Source: Cryptomeria japonica
Lineage: Eukaryota; Streptophyta; Pinopsida; Cupressales; Cupressaceae
Reading direction: 5' to 3'
Assembly (NCBI RefSeq): GCF_030272615.1
Contig: NC_081410.1
Coordinates: forward strand, 261,070,437-261,134,436
Length of the DNA: 64,000 nt
Below the pieces are notes generated by a model. The model did not search any database, was not told the DNA's origin, and was given only the letters and a program-made list of their open reading frames with translations. Every line of letters starts with the position of its first letter. Position 1 is the first letter of the stretch. This document shows, one piece after another, positions 11,641-23,184 of this stretch. The position numbers and the translations under genes were made by a program.

Positions 11641-11730
11641 TGAAATTAGCACAAAACCTGTGAAAAATCTGAAAATTCATACGATCCTACAAAATCACAT
11701 AGAAAACATAGAGGGTTAATTAGCTGTTGT

Positions 11731-11747
11731 TCACATCAGGTTCACCA
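11731..11747 (-). other. Primer binding site of Tat element 1, tRNA-Trp type
   Basis: On the minus strand TGGTGAACCTGATGTGA lies 3 nt downstream of the 5' LTR end. From memory, the 3' end of plant tRNA-Trp would pair with TGGTGAACCCGACGTGA. The site differs at two places, both C to T, as expected from decay of methylated cytosines. Confidence 0.7.
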
Positions 11748-11750
11748 AAA

Positions 11751-12715
11751 TGTCATATGTTTAAAATCATCATTGCTTAACTATAAATATTAAATAAAAT
11801 CATGAATCCCTTAGCTATTCAAGCGATCCCAAACATAAACCAATGAAATATATGCATAATATAATCAGCTTAAATAATATAGAACTCCCTATTCTGCATC
11901 ATGGCTTCCATTGTTCTTATCTTTTTTGTGGTATGATGACTCTCAGATATTGCAGTGGTAACCTGCAATTGACACAAAGATTCAAAGTTTGTGATTCGAA
12001 AATGGAGATTGAATGCTCATTTTATAGATTTTTGGGTGAGATTGATTGAGAGGTGGAACTTAGGTGAGCTCACATGTTGATTTGGAGGTGGAACATAATA
12101 GATTGAATTGTTAATTTAGTTAACTGATTGAGAAAAAAGATGATTGAAAGATGAAAAAAATGATTGGAGGATAATTGATTGATGACAAATAAAGTTTTAT
12201 TTGGAAAAAAGCTAATTAGAAGATAGAAAAAGAATGATATGAGAGAATTAAAGAAATGATGTTATTAATCAATTAATTGAAATGATCAATTAAAATAGAT
12301 GGAATAGTTAACTTATTGAAAGTTTTTTTGAAAAAAGCAAAGTGGAAGATATAAATAGAGATTGAAAAGATAATGATTTAATTAATTAATTTAGCATGTG
12401 CTTGCACTTTGACTTTGATTTTCAATTTAATCTTTGCATGAGATTTAATTTAAATATTGAATTTATTTTAAATTCAATTGGTTATTTGAATATATTTAGA
12501 ACTTGACTTTGATTTTCAATTTGATTTTTGAAATCATGCACATGTATTTGAATTAGATGAATTTAAAAGAATATGAATTTGAATTTGAATTTGGAGAATT
12601 AATGAAATTAAATGAAATTAGAATTTGGGGATTTGGAATTAAATGAAATTAGAATTAATTAGTTAATTAGATAATTTAAAGAAACTATTTAATTATTTAG
12701 AAATTGAATTTAGTT
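11751..12715 (-). repeat. 5' LTR of Tat element 1, 3' portion (R-U5 and part of U3)
   Basis: The LTR ends at 11,751 (minus-strand ...CATATGACA), beside the primer site. A TATA box (CTATAAAATG) is at 12,019-12,028, placing R/U5 at about 11,751-12,000. The part above 12,060 is AT-rich U3. LINE-A interrupts it at 12,715; the rest is at 21,721-22,090. Without the LINE and one target copy, the LTR is about 1,335 bp. Confidence 0.83.
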
Positions 12716-12928
12716 TTTTTTTTTTTAGCAAGGTGGCAATGCAACTTGATATATTTTATTAATAATATATAATTATTACAATATATTTAAAAACTGGTTC
12801 AAACTGAGCTCTCAGAGAAAAAAAACTAGCAAAAAAAACTCTGGTCATTGCTCATCAACATGACTATAGAAGAGAAGTAGTGAACAATCCTCTAGCCGGA
12901 GCTAGTTACAAAATAGAGATCAACAAAG

Positions 12929-13010
12929 GAGCATGCAAGCTCATTTATAAATAGGAGCATGCAAGCTCATTTTATAGAATAGGAGCATGCAAGCTTATTT
13001 ACAAAATAAG
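12929..13010 (-). repeat. Three short tandem repeats in the LINE-A 3' UTR
   Basis: AGGAGCATGCAAGCT(C/T)ATTT recurs three times at about 30-bp spacing, within the 3' untranslated part of LINE-A. Confidence 0.8.
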
Positions 13011-13703
13011 GACATGAAAAAGAAATAACATAGGCTGCCCAGTGAATGAAGAAGAGAGCTCCAAAAAGCAAGAGGACTAAACCAACATCGAAGGACAGAT
13101 CCATCTTCATGGGATATCTTGAAGGCCCTACAACAAATAACTCCTGCAACCAAAATTGACATGCCCCTGCACCAAAAAACACTTGCAACCAAAATATATA
13201 TACACTACAGAATACAAAGAATTTACAAGAAACACAAGGGTTCAAAACATGATTGACACCAACGACATGAGATCTACGGTCTGCCATTATAGACAAATGC
13301 CAAAGGAGAAGAGGTGAATGCGGAAATGCTAGAGAGAAATGAAGCCCAAAATTTTTATGTTGTAAATGAAAAGAAATAAGAGATATATCATAAAAATCTA
13401 ACAAACCAAAAGAAGCGACATACCAAGATAATCATGAAAACAACGCCACACCAAACTTTAAATGGCATATGAAGGACAAATTCCCAATGTGAAAAAAAAT
13501 ATCTCTAGATTTCGCACCAGAAGAGAGTACCAAACATACAAACAACATCAATAACAACCAACTCATCATTAATGAATGCCAAGTGATGATCGAGTAAAGC
13601 AAAGTACCTCAAATCAAAACCAAATGGAATTATGAAAAGGAATACCTCACCAAGAGAAGAGAATATCAACTCGTATAAAGGAGCAATCATATAATAAGAA
13701 AGA

Positions 13704-14549
13704 TTAAATACTCGACTCTCTATAGGCTATCCTTAATAGGTTTGGGGAGCTCATCAAATCACACCCCAATCGAGAGGAATCAATAACAATTTTGTCACAA
13801 CCCATATTAGCGAGGCAATTAGCCAATGCATTACCTTCACGATAAACATGTGAGATGATGAGGTGCTCAAACATATCAAGAAGAGTCCATATTTGTTCAA
13901 GAATATACCAGAAATGCCAATTAGCATCTTTTCTTGCCTTGCAAGCATTGATGACAATAACCGAATCACCTTCAATATGAAGGTATTTGAACTTCAAATC
14001 CTTAGCCATAACAAGACCTTCTAAAAGAGCACAAGCCTCAACTATATTATTTGTGCCAAAAGAAATTGGCATAGCTTTTAATGCTAATAAAGAACCCAAA
14101 TGATCATGAAAAACTATCCCTATTCCTGAATCACCAGGATTTCCATGGGAGGATCCATCAAAATTCAATTTACAAAAAGGGGCATTAGGAGGATGCCATT
14201 TTATGAAATTTCTGTCTACAGGTGTTTTCCGAATCCTTGGAAAGGCGGGTGATACAGGAATAATGATAATTTTCCAAGAAAAAATCATAAAATTGTCCCA
14301 AGAAGAGAACTCTGAATTCATATTAAAATATTTTTGAACATGAGCATTAACTTGCTCGATAATACTTCTTTCCAAAATCCCAAGAACAACAGATAAATCC
14401 AATGAGTCACATCTAAAAATGCGCTTGTTTCTTTCCCACCAAATGGCCCATATGAGTGAAGAGGGAATTATAAACCACAAACAAGCAAATAGAGAAGATG
14501 AATACAAAACTGGCCAAGATTGAAACATGTCCCATAAAGATAAAGGCAA
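13704..14549 (-). pseudogene. LINE-A ORF2 C-terminus with RNase H domain
   Basis: This 281-codon open stretch begins with the conserved plant-LINE phrase WAIWWERNKRIF. It then has an RNase H domain: KLNFDGSSHGNPG (first Asp), NNIVEACAL (Glu) and IEGDS (third Asp). The fourth motif reads REGNALANCLANMG, where relatives have NALAD, so the last catalytic Asp is Asn. The domain would degrade the RNA strand after target-primed reverse transcription. The ORF ends at 13,704 and about 980 bp of 3' UTR follow. Confidence 0.88.
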
Positions 14550-14678
14550 AGGGAATGAAAGAGATAACTTTTGGAGGAAAAAATGCCAACAACTATTCGG
14601 AAACTCACAATGAAGAAAAAGATGATTGACATCTTCAAGAGATTTACCACATAAGACACAAGAAAGGAGGCTGCAATA

Positions 14679-16765
14679 TTAAATTTGACTAAATGATCTA
14701 GTCAAAATTCTATTTTGCAGCGCGAGCCAGGAAAAAACACTAGCTTTAGGTAATACTGAATTATTCCAATAGAACAAAAAGGCATGATGAGGAGCATTTT
14801 GATTGGCCATTTTTTGAACACCAAAATATCCTTCTTTAACATAGTAGTTTCCCGATTTAGAAGGGCACCAAATAAGTTGATCTTTGATGTTAGAAAGGAA
14901 AGCCACTCGGTCTTTTAAAAAAGATTTTAAAATTTGAATTTCCTACAAGGAAAATGGAAGAGTAGAGGGATCCTTCCATGAGACCTTGTGAGAAAATAGA
15001 TCAACGCTATCTACATAATCAACCAATCTAACTCCCCATTATTGAAAAAGAACAACTGAAAAAAAAGCAAGAGAATCATGTTGCGAAAGAGGGGGAAAGA
15101 CATTCCGGGAGTCTTTCCAAAAAAGAATATCCTCCCTTGAATGGACCTCCCAGGAGAGAAAATTAGAGACCACTTCCCTACATGAGATCATAAAGTTCCA
15201 AATAGCAGACCCCTGTGGAGGATTAGAAATTGTGAAGATCCTAGCAGGATTCTGGGAATACAAATACTTAGCCTGCATAATTTGGCACCACAAAGACTGG
15301 GGCTTAGTATACATAGACCAAACTAGTTTGCCCCCAAAAGCCCTATTTCTTTTAGATAAGTCCTGAATCCCAACACCACCAACTTGCTTGGAAAGAGACA
15401 TATTGGTCAAAGAAATTAGTGGAATCTTTTTATCTTCTGTCATGTTATTTTCCAAAGAAAAGATCGAATAATCTTTCCAATTTGGGAGATGACTGATCTG
15501 GGAGCTTGAAGAACTGAGATATAGTAATTAGGAATGGAAGATAGGACCATTTTAATGAGAAGTATCCTACTTGAAAGAGACAACCACCTAGCCTTCCAAG
15601 CAGAAATACAAGATTTAAGTCTCTCAATAATCGAATTCCAAAAAGAAGACTTAGCAGATCCCATAAAGAAAGGAATCCCCAAGTAGGTAGAAGGAAGATA
15701 GTCTACTAGGAAACCTAATATATTCACAAGTCTATGAGCCACAAACTAAGGAGTATTAAAAATGAAGATCTTGGATCTATGGGGGCTAATCTGTTGGCCA
15801 GATCCAACAGTATGAGTATCCGGAATAAATTTAATATGAGTAGCCTCTTGAATAGAAGAAGACCTAAATAAAAGTATATCATAAACAAAAAGGTTATGAG
15901 TGACTGAAATATTAGAATTAGGAATTAACACCCCTTGCCAAAAGCCCAGATCCCTTTTCTTAGTAACCAATTGACTAAAAGCTTCTGCCATAATGATAAA
16001 TAAGAAAGGAGATAAAGGATCTCCTTGTCTAACACCCTGGGTTGAAGAAAACTATCTAGAGGGAGCTCCATTAATGATGAAATAAAATGAAGCAGTAGAA
16101 ATACAACTCTTGATCCATTTACACCAGCTTTTAGAGAAACCAAATTTTCTCAAAACTTTGAGCAAAAAACCCCAGCAAACTTTATCATAAGCCTTCATCA
16201 TATCAAGTTTGACCACAAAAGCTGGGATATTGGACGAATTTATGGAATGTAAAGTTTCATGAGAAACAATTGCTCCTTCATGAGTTTCCCGACCCAGAAC
16301 AAAACCTCCTTATTGAGGAGAGATGATACGAGGAAGGAAAATTTTAAGTCTTAAATAAATAGCCTTGGTGAAGATTTTGTAAATAGAGTTGCACAAAGAA
16401 ATGGGTCTAAATTCAGCAAAAGTTTGGGGATTCTTAGATTTCGGGATAAGGGCAATATAAGTGATGTTAATTTTTTTAAGGATATACCCACCCCTCCTAG
16501 ACTCTTCCAAAGCCATTAATAAGTCAAAACCAATAAAATCCCAACATTTCTGAAAGAACAAGATAGTAAACCCATCAAGACCCGGAGCTTTGTCAGGGGC
16601 CATGGAAAAAACAATAGAATGAAGCTCATCTAAAGTAAAAGGCATCATAAGAAAGAAATTATCCTCATGAGAAACAAGGGAGGGGATAGAATCTAAAAGC
16701 AAATCCACATGATGATCCATAGAGGAAGAAGAAAAAGGAGATAACAATTCCTTAAAAAAAGACAC
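14679..16765 (-). pseudogene. LINE-A ORF2 reverse transcriptase and zinc-binding region
   Basis: RT motifs can be read in successive broken frames. APGLDGFTILFFQKCW and FRPISLCNSIYKIFTKA lie in 16,310-16,765. The catalytic box reads FVYDILLF near 15,880, where FADD is usual, so the motif is damaged. The thumb/maturase-like part and the cysteine-containing zf-RVT region (NYYVKEGYFGVQ and following) lie in 14,679-15,742. Frames change several times, so no complete enzyme can be made. Confidence 0.87.
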
Positions 16766-16942
16766 CCCCTCCTCTCTAATCAGCTGTTATGAATTAAGGA
16801 CATTACCAGACTTAGAATCCTTAATACTAAAAATTATAGAAGTAGCTTGTTTAAGCTTGGCTACAGCTTGAAAGAAGGCAATATTCCTGTCACCTTCTTT
16901 AAGCCAAACCTCACGAGACTTTTGCTGCCAATAGATTTCAAC

Positions 16943-17974
16943 CTAGGAGCAAAGGATCTCCCAGTAAGCTTGCAATTTCTTTTGAGCATCATTAGTGGAA
17001 GAATTAGTGCCATGTCTAATAATCTCCTCATTAACAACCTTCAAATCATTGGCAACTACCTCTTTTTCATGAAAAATATTCTTAAAGACTAATTTATTCC
17101 AAGCCATAATTTGAGATTTCACAAATTTCAGTTTGAAATAAAATTGAAACATCTTAGTACCTTTGCAAAACGAAGCACTTATCCACCATTGCTTTAATAA
17201 AGAAATAAAATGAGGATGAGTGAACCACATTTTCTCAAACTTAAAAGAAGGTCTAAAAGAGGAAACATGATCCAATTTATCAAAATTGAGCAAAATTGGG
17301 AAATGGTCAGAATCTGAGGACGTATGAATCTCAGAAGAAAAGGAAAAGTTGCTCAAATGTAGGTTTTGGGAAATAAGAAATCTATCAAGGTGAGAGGCAA
17401 TCTAGCATTTAGATATCCTATTAGTCCAAGTGAAAGAACCATTAGAAGGGAAAATATTGAATAATGCACTGTCTTGTGTAAAGGAAGAAAAGTCATCAAT
17501 AACCTTCTGAGCTGTAGGATTACCCCCTCTTTTTTCATCCAGGGAAAGGAGAGCATTAAAATTACCCCCAAGAACAATAAGAAAATCATCATATCGTAAA
17601 AACAATTCAGGTAAGGAATCCCATAAGTCGGTTTTATCTGAAGGAGAAGTCGGCCCATAAATATTAAACAAAGTAAAAGAGACTTCAAACCAGTCAACCT
17701 TTAACAAATGCCAATGAGAAGCAAAAGATAACATCTTAACTTTGACTGATTTAGGATTCCATAAAGTTATAAGACCACCAGAAGCACCCAAAGAAGGAAC
17801 ATGAACAACTTTCCAAAGGGACCATTTGGAAATTACGTTATCAAAAGAATCCTGAGAAAGTTTAGACTCTTGAAATAAGATGATATCCACTTTTGAAGAA
17901 TCAAGAAATTTCTTGATCCTTCCCCTTTTGTTAGGGGCATTTAAGCCCCTAACATTCCAAGATAAAATCCACAT
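16943..17974 (-). pseudogene. LINE-A ORF2 endonuclease (APE-like), the copy contiguous with RT
   Basis: The frame 17,402-17,974 starts MWILSWNVRGLNAPNKR and contains QESKL and the GNFNALLSLDEKRGG motif. After a stop near 17,400 the frame 16,943-17,356 carries the closing SDSDHFPILL motif. These are the standard landmarks of the APE-like endonuclease that nicks target DNA for L1-type elements. A second, incomplete N-terminal endonuclease copy lies upstream at 18,548-19,210 because of the internal duplication. Confidence 0.88.
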
Positions 17975-19536
17975 TTATCACAAGGAGAGCAACATGCCCT
18001 CCTTGTTTTGCCTTGCGAAGAAAATTTCTCTACAATAGTGGATTGAATACTTGCCGCAATCTCCTCCTTGATTTTAGCCAATTTTGGTTTCCGACCCCTC
18101 TTCTTAGGAGTTTTAACAATAGGGGGGAAATAGAAGGAGATTGCTCCAAGGCTAACTTCTAAGAGAAATCAAATCCATACAAATTAGAAACAATTGAAGA
18201 AGGACTATCAATAAGATCCTCATCCACACCTTCAACTGAATTTGGCTGAGAAGAGGAAACATGACAACCATCATGGACATGCCCCGAAGAGGTAGATGCA
18301 AGTGAAAGAACCATTAGACAGGAAAATATCGAATAACGCACTGTCTTGTGCAAAGGAAGAAAAGTCATCAATAACCTTCTAAGCTGTAGGATTACCCCCT
18401 CTTTTTTCATCTAGGGAAAGGAGAGCATAAAAATCACCCCCAAGCACAATAAGAAAATCATCATATCGTAAAAACCATTAGAAGGGAAAATATCGAATAA
18501 CGCACTGTCTTGTGCAAAGGAAGAAAAGTCATCAATAACCTTCTGAGCTATAGGATTGCCCCCTCTTTTTTCATCCGAGGAAAGGAGAGCATTAAAATCA
18601 CCCCTAAGTACAATAAAAAAATCATCATATCGTAAAAACAGTTCAGATAAGGAATGGTTAGTCCAAGTGAAATAACCATTAGAAGGGAAAATATTGAATA
18701 ATGCACTATCTTGTGCAAAGGAAGAAAAGTCATCAATAACCTTCTGAGTTGTAGGATTACCCCCTCTTTTTCATCTAGGGAAAGGAGAGCATTAAAATCA
18801 CCCCCAAGCACAATAAAAAAATAATCATATCGTAAAAACAATTCAAATAAGGAACCCCATAAGTCGGTTTTATCTGAAGGAGAAGTCGGACCATAAATAT
18901 TAAACAGAACAAAAGAGACTTCAAACCAGTCAACCTTTAACAACTACCAATGAGAAGCAAAAGATAACATCTTAACTTTGACTGATTTAGGATTCTATAA
19001 AGTTATAAGACCACCAGAAGCACCCAAAGAAGGAACATGAACAACTTTCCAAAGGGACCATTTGGAAATTATGTTATCAAAAGAATCCTGAGAAAGTTTA
19101 GACTCTTGCAATAAGATGATATCCACTTTTGAAGAATCAAGAAATTTCTTGATCCTTCCCCTTTTGTTAGGGGCATTTAAGCCCCTGACATTCCAAGATA
19201 AAATCCACATTTATCACAAGGAGAGCAACATGCCCTCCTTGTTTTGACTTGGGAATAAAATTTCTCTACAATAGTGGATTGAATACCAGCCACAATCTCC
19301 TCCTTGATTTTAGCCAATTTTGGTTTTCGATCCCTCTTCTTAGGAGTTTTAACAATAGGGGGGAAACAGAAGGAGATTTCTCCAAGGCTAACTTCTAAGA
19401 GAAATCAAATCCATACAAATTAGAAACAGTTGAAGAAGGACTATCAATAAGATCTGCATCCATACCTTCAACTGAATTTGGCTGAAAAGAGGAAACATGA
19501 CAACCATCATGGACATGCCCCGAAGAGGCAGATGCA
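17421..19536 (-). repeat. Internal tandem duplication A-B-C-D in LINE-A
   Basis: Unit A (17,421-18,300, about 880 bp) and unit D (18,658-19,536, about 879 bp) are near-identical and cover the ORF1 3' end, the ORF1-ORF2 junction and the start of the endonuclease. Between them lie two short partial copies, B (18,301-18,474) and C (18,475-18,657), which cover only about 175-185 bp of the endonuclease part. In LINE sense the order is ORF1, D, C, B, A, rest of ORF2. Confidence 0.9.
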
Positions 19537-21648
19537 GAATAAAAAGAAAATTTGGGAAATTCCTTTGCAACAATCTCATCAAATAGATCAGAAGAAACTG
19601 AAAAATAAAATATCTGAAGTAATAAGATGAATCTTCTCTTTAGAAATGGAAAGAGAAGAAGGAGACCTTGGAATGGGCAAAAAAGAATCACTATCAAAAA
19701 TCAAACTATGAACAATTTTGGTATCATCTACCAGACTCACAAAAGAAGAACGAGGAGAAGAATTAACAAAGCAATGATCTGTGCAACCACTAGAAGGTAA
19801 CAACAATTTTGGAAATGAAACTGAAGGACAAGAAATTTGAAAAAAACTCGTAGAGGAGAACGGAAAAAGGTTCAAAATGAAATTCAGATGACCAAAAATC
19901 CTTGAAAGGACTAGGAAGGAACTAAACCGAGTTTGAAGAAACATAACAAAACTGATAAATAGCAGACATAATAAAGAAGAACATGGCCAGAGAGAAGAGA
20001 AAAGTAAAATCCATCAGAGACACATCACATACGGTATATCCAAAAAAAGGAATGAGAGATGTAATAGAAAGAGGTAAAGGAGCAGAATCCTTAACATTAT
20101 GATCCTTCAAAGACTGATGATCCTTACTTTAAAAAAAGGAACATTGATGAAAATCAGATGAAAAATCTGAACAAAATTGTAAAGGTGCATCAGAATCACC
20201 ACAACATTGAGAGGTGAAATGGCCAAGTAATAGAGCACAAGAATGAATAGTGATCAAATCTTGAATTACCACAGGCTGAATCCATGCACCATATTTGGAG
20301 CAAATAGTAATCTTAGAGGGAATGGGTTTAGATAGATTTAATAACAAACAAACCCTAACTAGAAGATGAGGTCATTCGAAAGGAACTAAATCATGCTTAA
20401 TAAAGATGCCCAATTTGTTTGCCAGGATTTCAACCATATACCCATCACGATACTCCAAAGGAAGACCCAGGAAAGTTACCCAGAAGGGCATAAAATGTGG
20501 CTTCACCGATTGAATATCAAAATGAGGAGACCAAGCATAGGTAAAAATTCCTATCCCAAAACAAAACCACCCTTTAAATCTATGCACACAATCCCTATAC
20601 TTTTCAGAATAAAAAATCACAGTGAAATACAGAGAATCTTTATCAAACATAAATAAATCCTTCATACCATCCCAATTAGACTTTGCCCATGTTAACAATT
20701 TACCAAAAGAAACCGGAGAAAGAAGCTTACCAATGAGGGCAGTAGAACGCAATAACTTCACAGAGTCCTGAATCATGTAATCGGGGAATATAACCTTATA
20801 CTGCACAGAAGAATGCGAATTACCCCTTATCGAATCGAAAAATGTAGAGGGAGAGTTATGGGGAAGTGGATTTGGATGGAAGGGAGCTCGTTTAGCAACA
20901 CAAATGTCATTTGGGGAAGAAAGGAAGTGAGGGTTAGAAACCAAAGTGTTATTTGGCCAGGTGACATAAGATGGGAGGGAAGGATTACAATCCTGGGAGG
21001 GAGATCTAGAAGGAGCTAATGGGGAAAAACCATTAGAACATGGGGAGCCATCACAAATGTCAAATGGCGGTTGAGGCGAAATAGATCTACGCTTCCTAGG
21101 TTTTTTAGAACCAAAAAAGGAATGAAAACGCTTAAAAGGAGTCTTTGGGTGATCAACAGGAGGAGGACCCAAAATGCCCTAAAATATTAATGCCTTGGGA
21201 ACAAAAGATTTATAATAAGAATGCGAAGGTTTTGAACAAAATTACCTATAAATTTATGAAAATATGATGAAGCAGACAAGAATTTGTCATAAGCCAAGTC
21301 ACGTTAACGACCATCCTTGACAACCCATTGAGGAGAATGATTAGAAGTTTGTAACTGGGCCAAATCATGGTCATCAAATGACACATCTACCCATCGCATC
21401 TGCCTGTGAGGAAGGACCGGTGCTGTCGTTTCCCAAAAATCATCAATCTTAGCACCAGGCAGAGCAGCCTCACCAGGGAAACAAACAGGGGGTTGAATGA
21501 CAGCAGTAGCCGACCTTAGGGTAGTGGCAGACGGCTTCACAATGACAGATGGCTTCATAATGACAGATGGCCTCGCAGCGGCAAATGACATCACAACTAG
21601 CCTTAGGGCTGCGGCAGATGCCTTCGGCCTGACAACAACAGACGACAT
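19390..21648 (-). pseudogene. LINE-A ORF1 (DUF4283-like nucleic-acid-binding protein)
   Basis: The likely start is the ATG at 21,648 (MSSVVVRPKASAAAL), followed by an Ala/Pro/Ser-rich stretch with repeated KPSV/KPSA phrases. The main open part, 20,372-21,172, has a DUF4283-like region (WVTFLGLPLEYRDGYMVEILANKLG) typical of ORF1 in plant L1 elements. A degenerate CCHC remnant (CALLLGHFTSQC) is encoded near 20,210. The tail at 19,390-19,944 is Ser-rich. Several frame breaks are present. ORF1 proteins coat LINE RNA. Confidence 0.8.
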
Positions 21649-21720
21649 CGCATGATCTTAACTAATCACCCAAAGGTTTGTGATTTTTACTAAAGGGTTT
21701 GTGCAAAATTGAATTTAGTT

Positions 21721-22090
21721 AAATAATAAAGATTATTTAAATTAAATGATTAAAATCAAAATTAATTAAATAATAAATATTTAGAAATGGATTAATTATT
21801 AATTGATTAGAAATAGAAATTGAGAATGAATTTATTTAAATAATAAAGATTATTTAAATTAAAAGATTAAAATCATAATTAATTAAATAATAATCATTTA
21901 ATTAATAGTAGAAAATGGTTTAAATGATTAAACGATGATAGAATTGAAAATAGAATAATTAGTAAGATTATGAGGAAATATGAAATTAGAAGAATAAGAT
22001 TAATTAACTTAATTAAAGAATTAAAGAATTATTTGATCAATTGGACGAATAATTAGTACATGATCAATGAGACATTTTTAGGTGTCTACA
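21721..22090 (-). repeat. 5' LTR of Tat element 1, first portion (U3 start)
   Basis: The LTR starts TGTAGACACCTAAA at 22,090 on the minus strand. This is AT-rich sequence with repeated ATTAATTAAATAAT-like phrases, continuing the sequence left of LINE-A. The 15-bp duplication AAATTGAATTTAGTT at 12,701-12,715 and 21,706-21,720 shows that the two parts were once joined. Confidence 0.83.
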
Positions 22091-22679
22091 ATGAGTGTAG
22101 GAGCATACTTGAGTATGATTTATTGCATATGCTACATGTGTTTAGGTTAGATAGTGCAATATTCTTTGTCGTAATATTTTCACTGTTGTGATGAAGTTAG
22201 GATTGTTGCCCAAAATTGGTGTACATGTTTTGCTCATTGTTGTTTTTAGATATGTTGTTCTTGGTGGTATTTATGATTTTGCAGCATTTGGGCTTTTATT
22301 TGTAGGGGGCTAGGTTCAATTTGTTCTATTTTTTTAAGGTACATGCATGTAGCTACTTGGTCTTTATGGTGGGCATATTAAGATCGACTTCTTTTTCAGC
22401 TCTACTCTCTTTCGAGATCTATTTGGTTGGAGTCAGTCTAGCTATCCTCAGTGTAAGAGTTTGAACTTTGTGTTAGAAAATGGTAGGATAAATTACTAAA
22501 AATCATATGATAAAAATATTAAAGCAAATTTAAATAAAACATATATCTTGACATAAGTATAATATATGTAAAACATCACAAAAAGTGGGTAATGTTGATC
22601 GTTTTAGTAATTTCACAACATCACAAAAAGTAGGTAATGTTCATAACTTAGTAAAATTGGTTGACATCTCTAAAAGCAA
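22091..22679. other. Intergenic sequence with a short direct repeat
   Basis: No coding sequence is supported. A short direct repeat, ACATCACAAAAAGT(G/A)GGTAA, occurs at about 22,573 and 22,618. The first 5 bp (ATGAG) are the expected target-site copy of Tat element 1. Confidence 0.5.
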
Positions 22680-23109
22680 CTAACTTTCAATAAATTAGTT
22701 GGACCTTCTATACCATACATGCTTCAAAAAGTTATAAAATCCATGTTTGAGAGCGAAAGATTTGCCCATTCTCGCATCGTAATTCTCACAGTAAATTGTA
22801 GTAAGCCTCTAGTACTCCACATGTAGTGTGGAATACTTGTATAGTTTCTTGGGTCATTTAAATTTCATAGTTTTGCATGCCGCATGCATTTTCACATATT
22901 TGCATAGCAAACTTAACAATATTGTGACAATTTTGTAGAACATTGTTTAAGAAAACCTCAATGTTTCTTTGATAAAATTTGGGCCAATCCAAAGTCATTA
23001 AGTTAGTTGCTAATATCGTGTCATTTGTTTTTTAGGGTATTGTAGGCTCCTCTAATACACTAATTGAAATGTTAATGATCTCTTGAGGTTCATGGTTCAA
23101 ATCAGCCAT
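22680..23109 (-). pseudogene. Decayed ORF of unknown family
   Basis: From an ATG at 23,109 (MADLNHEPQEI) a single minus-strand frame of about 140 codons can be followed with only a few stops. It includes LDWPKFYQRNIEVFLNNVLQ and TTCGVLEAYYNLL, which look like real protein with a balanced composition. I do not recognise the family. It may be part of a decayed gene or DNA transposon. Confidence 0.3.
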
Positions 23110-23184
23110 AACCTAGTAGCAAAAGTAGAAATATATCTAATATAAATGAGTAATGGAAATACAAAATTAATGTAAGAAATTGGA

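Larger units (their letters stand above)
8873..11730 (-). other. Leader (5' untranslated region) of Tat element 1
   Basis: About 2.86 kb separates the primer site from the gag start. It contains three repeat clusters (listed separately) and one small ORF (9,054-9,266). Between 9,760 and 10,560 there is no convincing coding sequence. A short phrase near 10,296 (ATAGCGGCTC) recurs at about 59,482 in the leader of element 2, showing that the two leaders are related. Confidence 0.7.
12716..21705 (-). mobile_element. LINE-A, L1-type non-LTR retrotransposon inserted in the Tat LTR
   Basis: An 8,990-bp insertion is bounded by a 15-bp target-site duplication (12,701-12,715 and 21,706-21,720). It has a poly-T stretch at 12,716-12,726, which is the poly-A tail on the minus strand. 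Order on the minus strand: ORF1 (21,648 to about 19,400), ORF2 with endonuclease, RT, zinc-binding region and a terminal RNase H, then a 3' UTR. It is essentially full length and is enlarged by an internal duplication series at 17,421-19,536. Both ORFs contain several stops and frameshifts. Confidence 0.93.
1..22090 (-). mobile_element. Ty3/gypsy Tat-lineage retrotransposon, element 1 (3' end off the window)
   Basis: Read on the minus strand, the order is 5' LTR (22,090 to 11,751, split by LINE-A), primer site (11,731-11,747), leader, gag, protease, linker, RT/RNase H, a second RNase H and integrase. The window starts inside the integrase C-terminal part, so any antisense ORF, the polypurine tract and the 3' LTR lie to the left of the window. 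A second RNase H between the RT block and the integrase is the known hallmark of the Tat lineage. All coding parts are broken by stops or frameshifts. Two later insertions lie inside it, a solo LTR at 3,644-4,676 and LINE-A at 12,716-21,705. The 5 bp after the LTR (ATGAG, 22,091-22,095) should be the target-site duplication, but the other copy is outside the window. Confidence 0.9.

Noticed and set aside
12967-13404. 145-codon membrane-like open frame
   Set aside because: It lies in the LINE-A 3' UTR after the RNase H stop; hydrophobicity comes from T-rich sequence.
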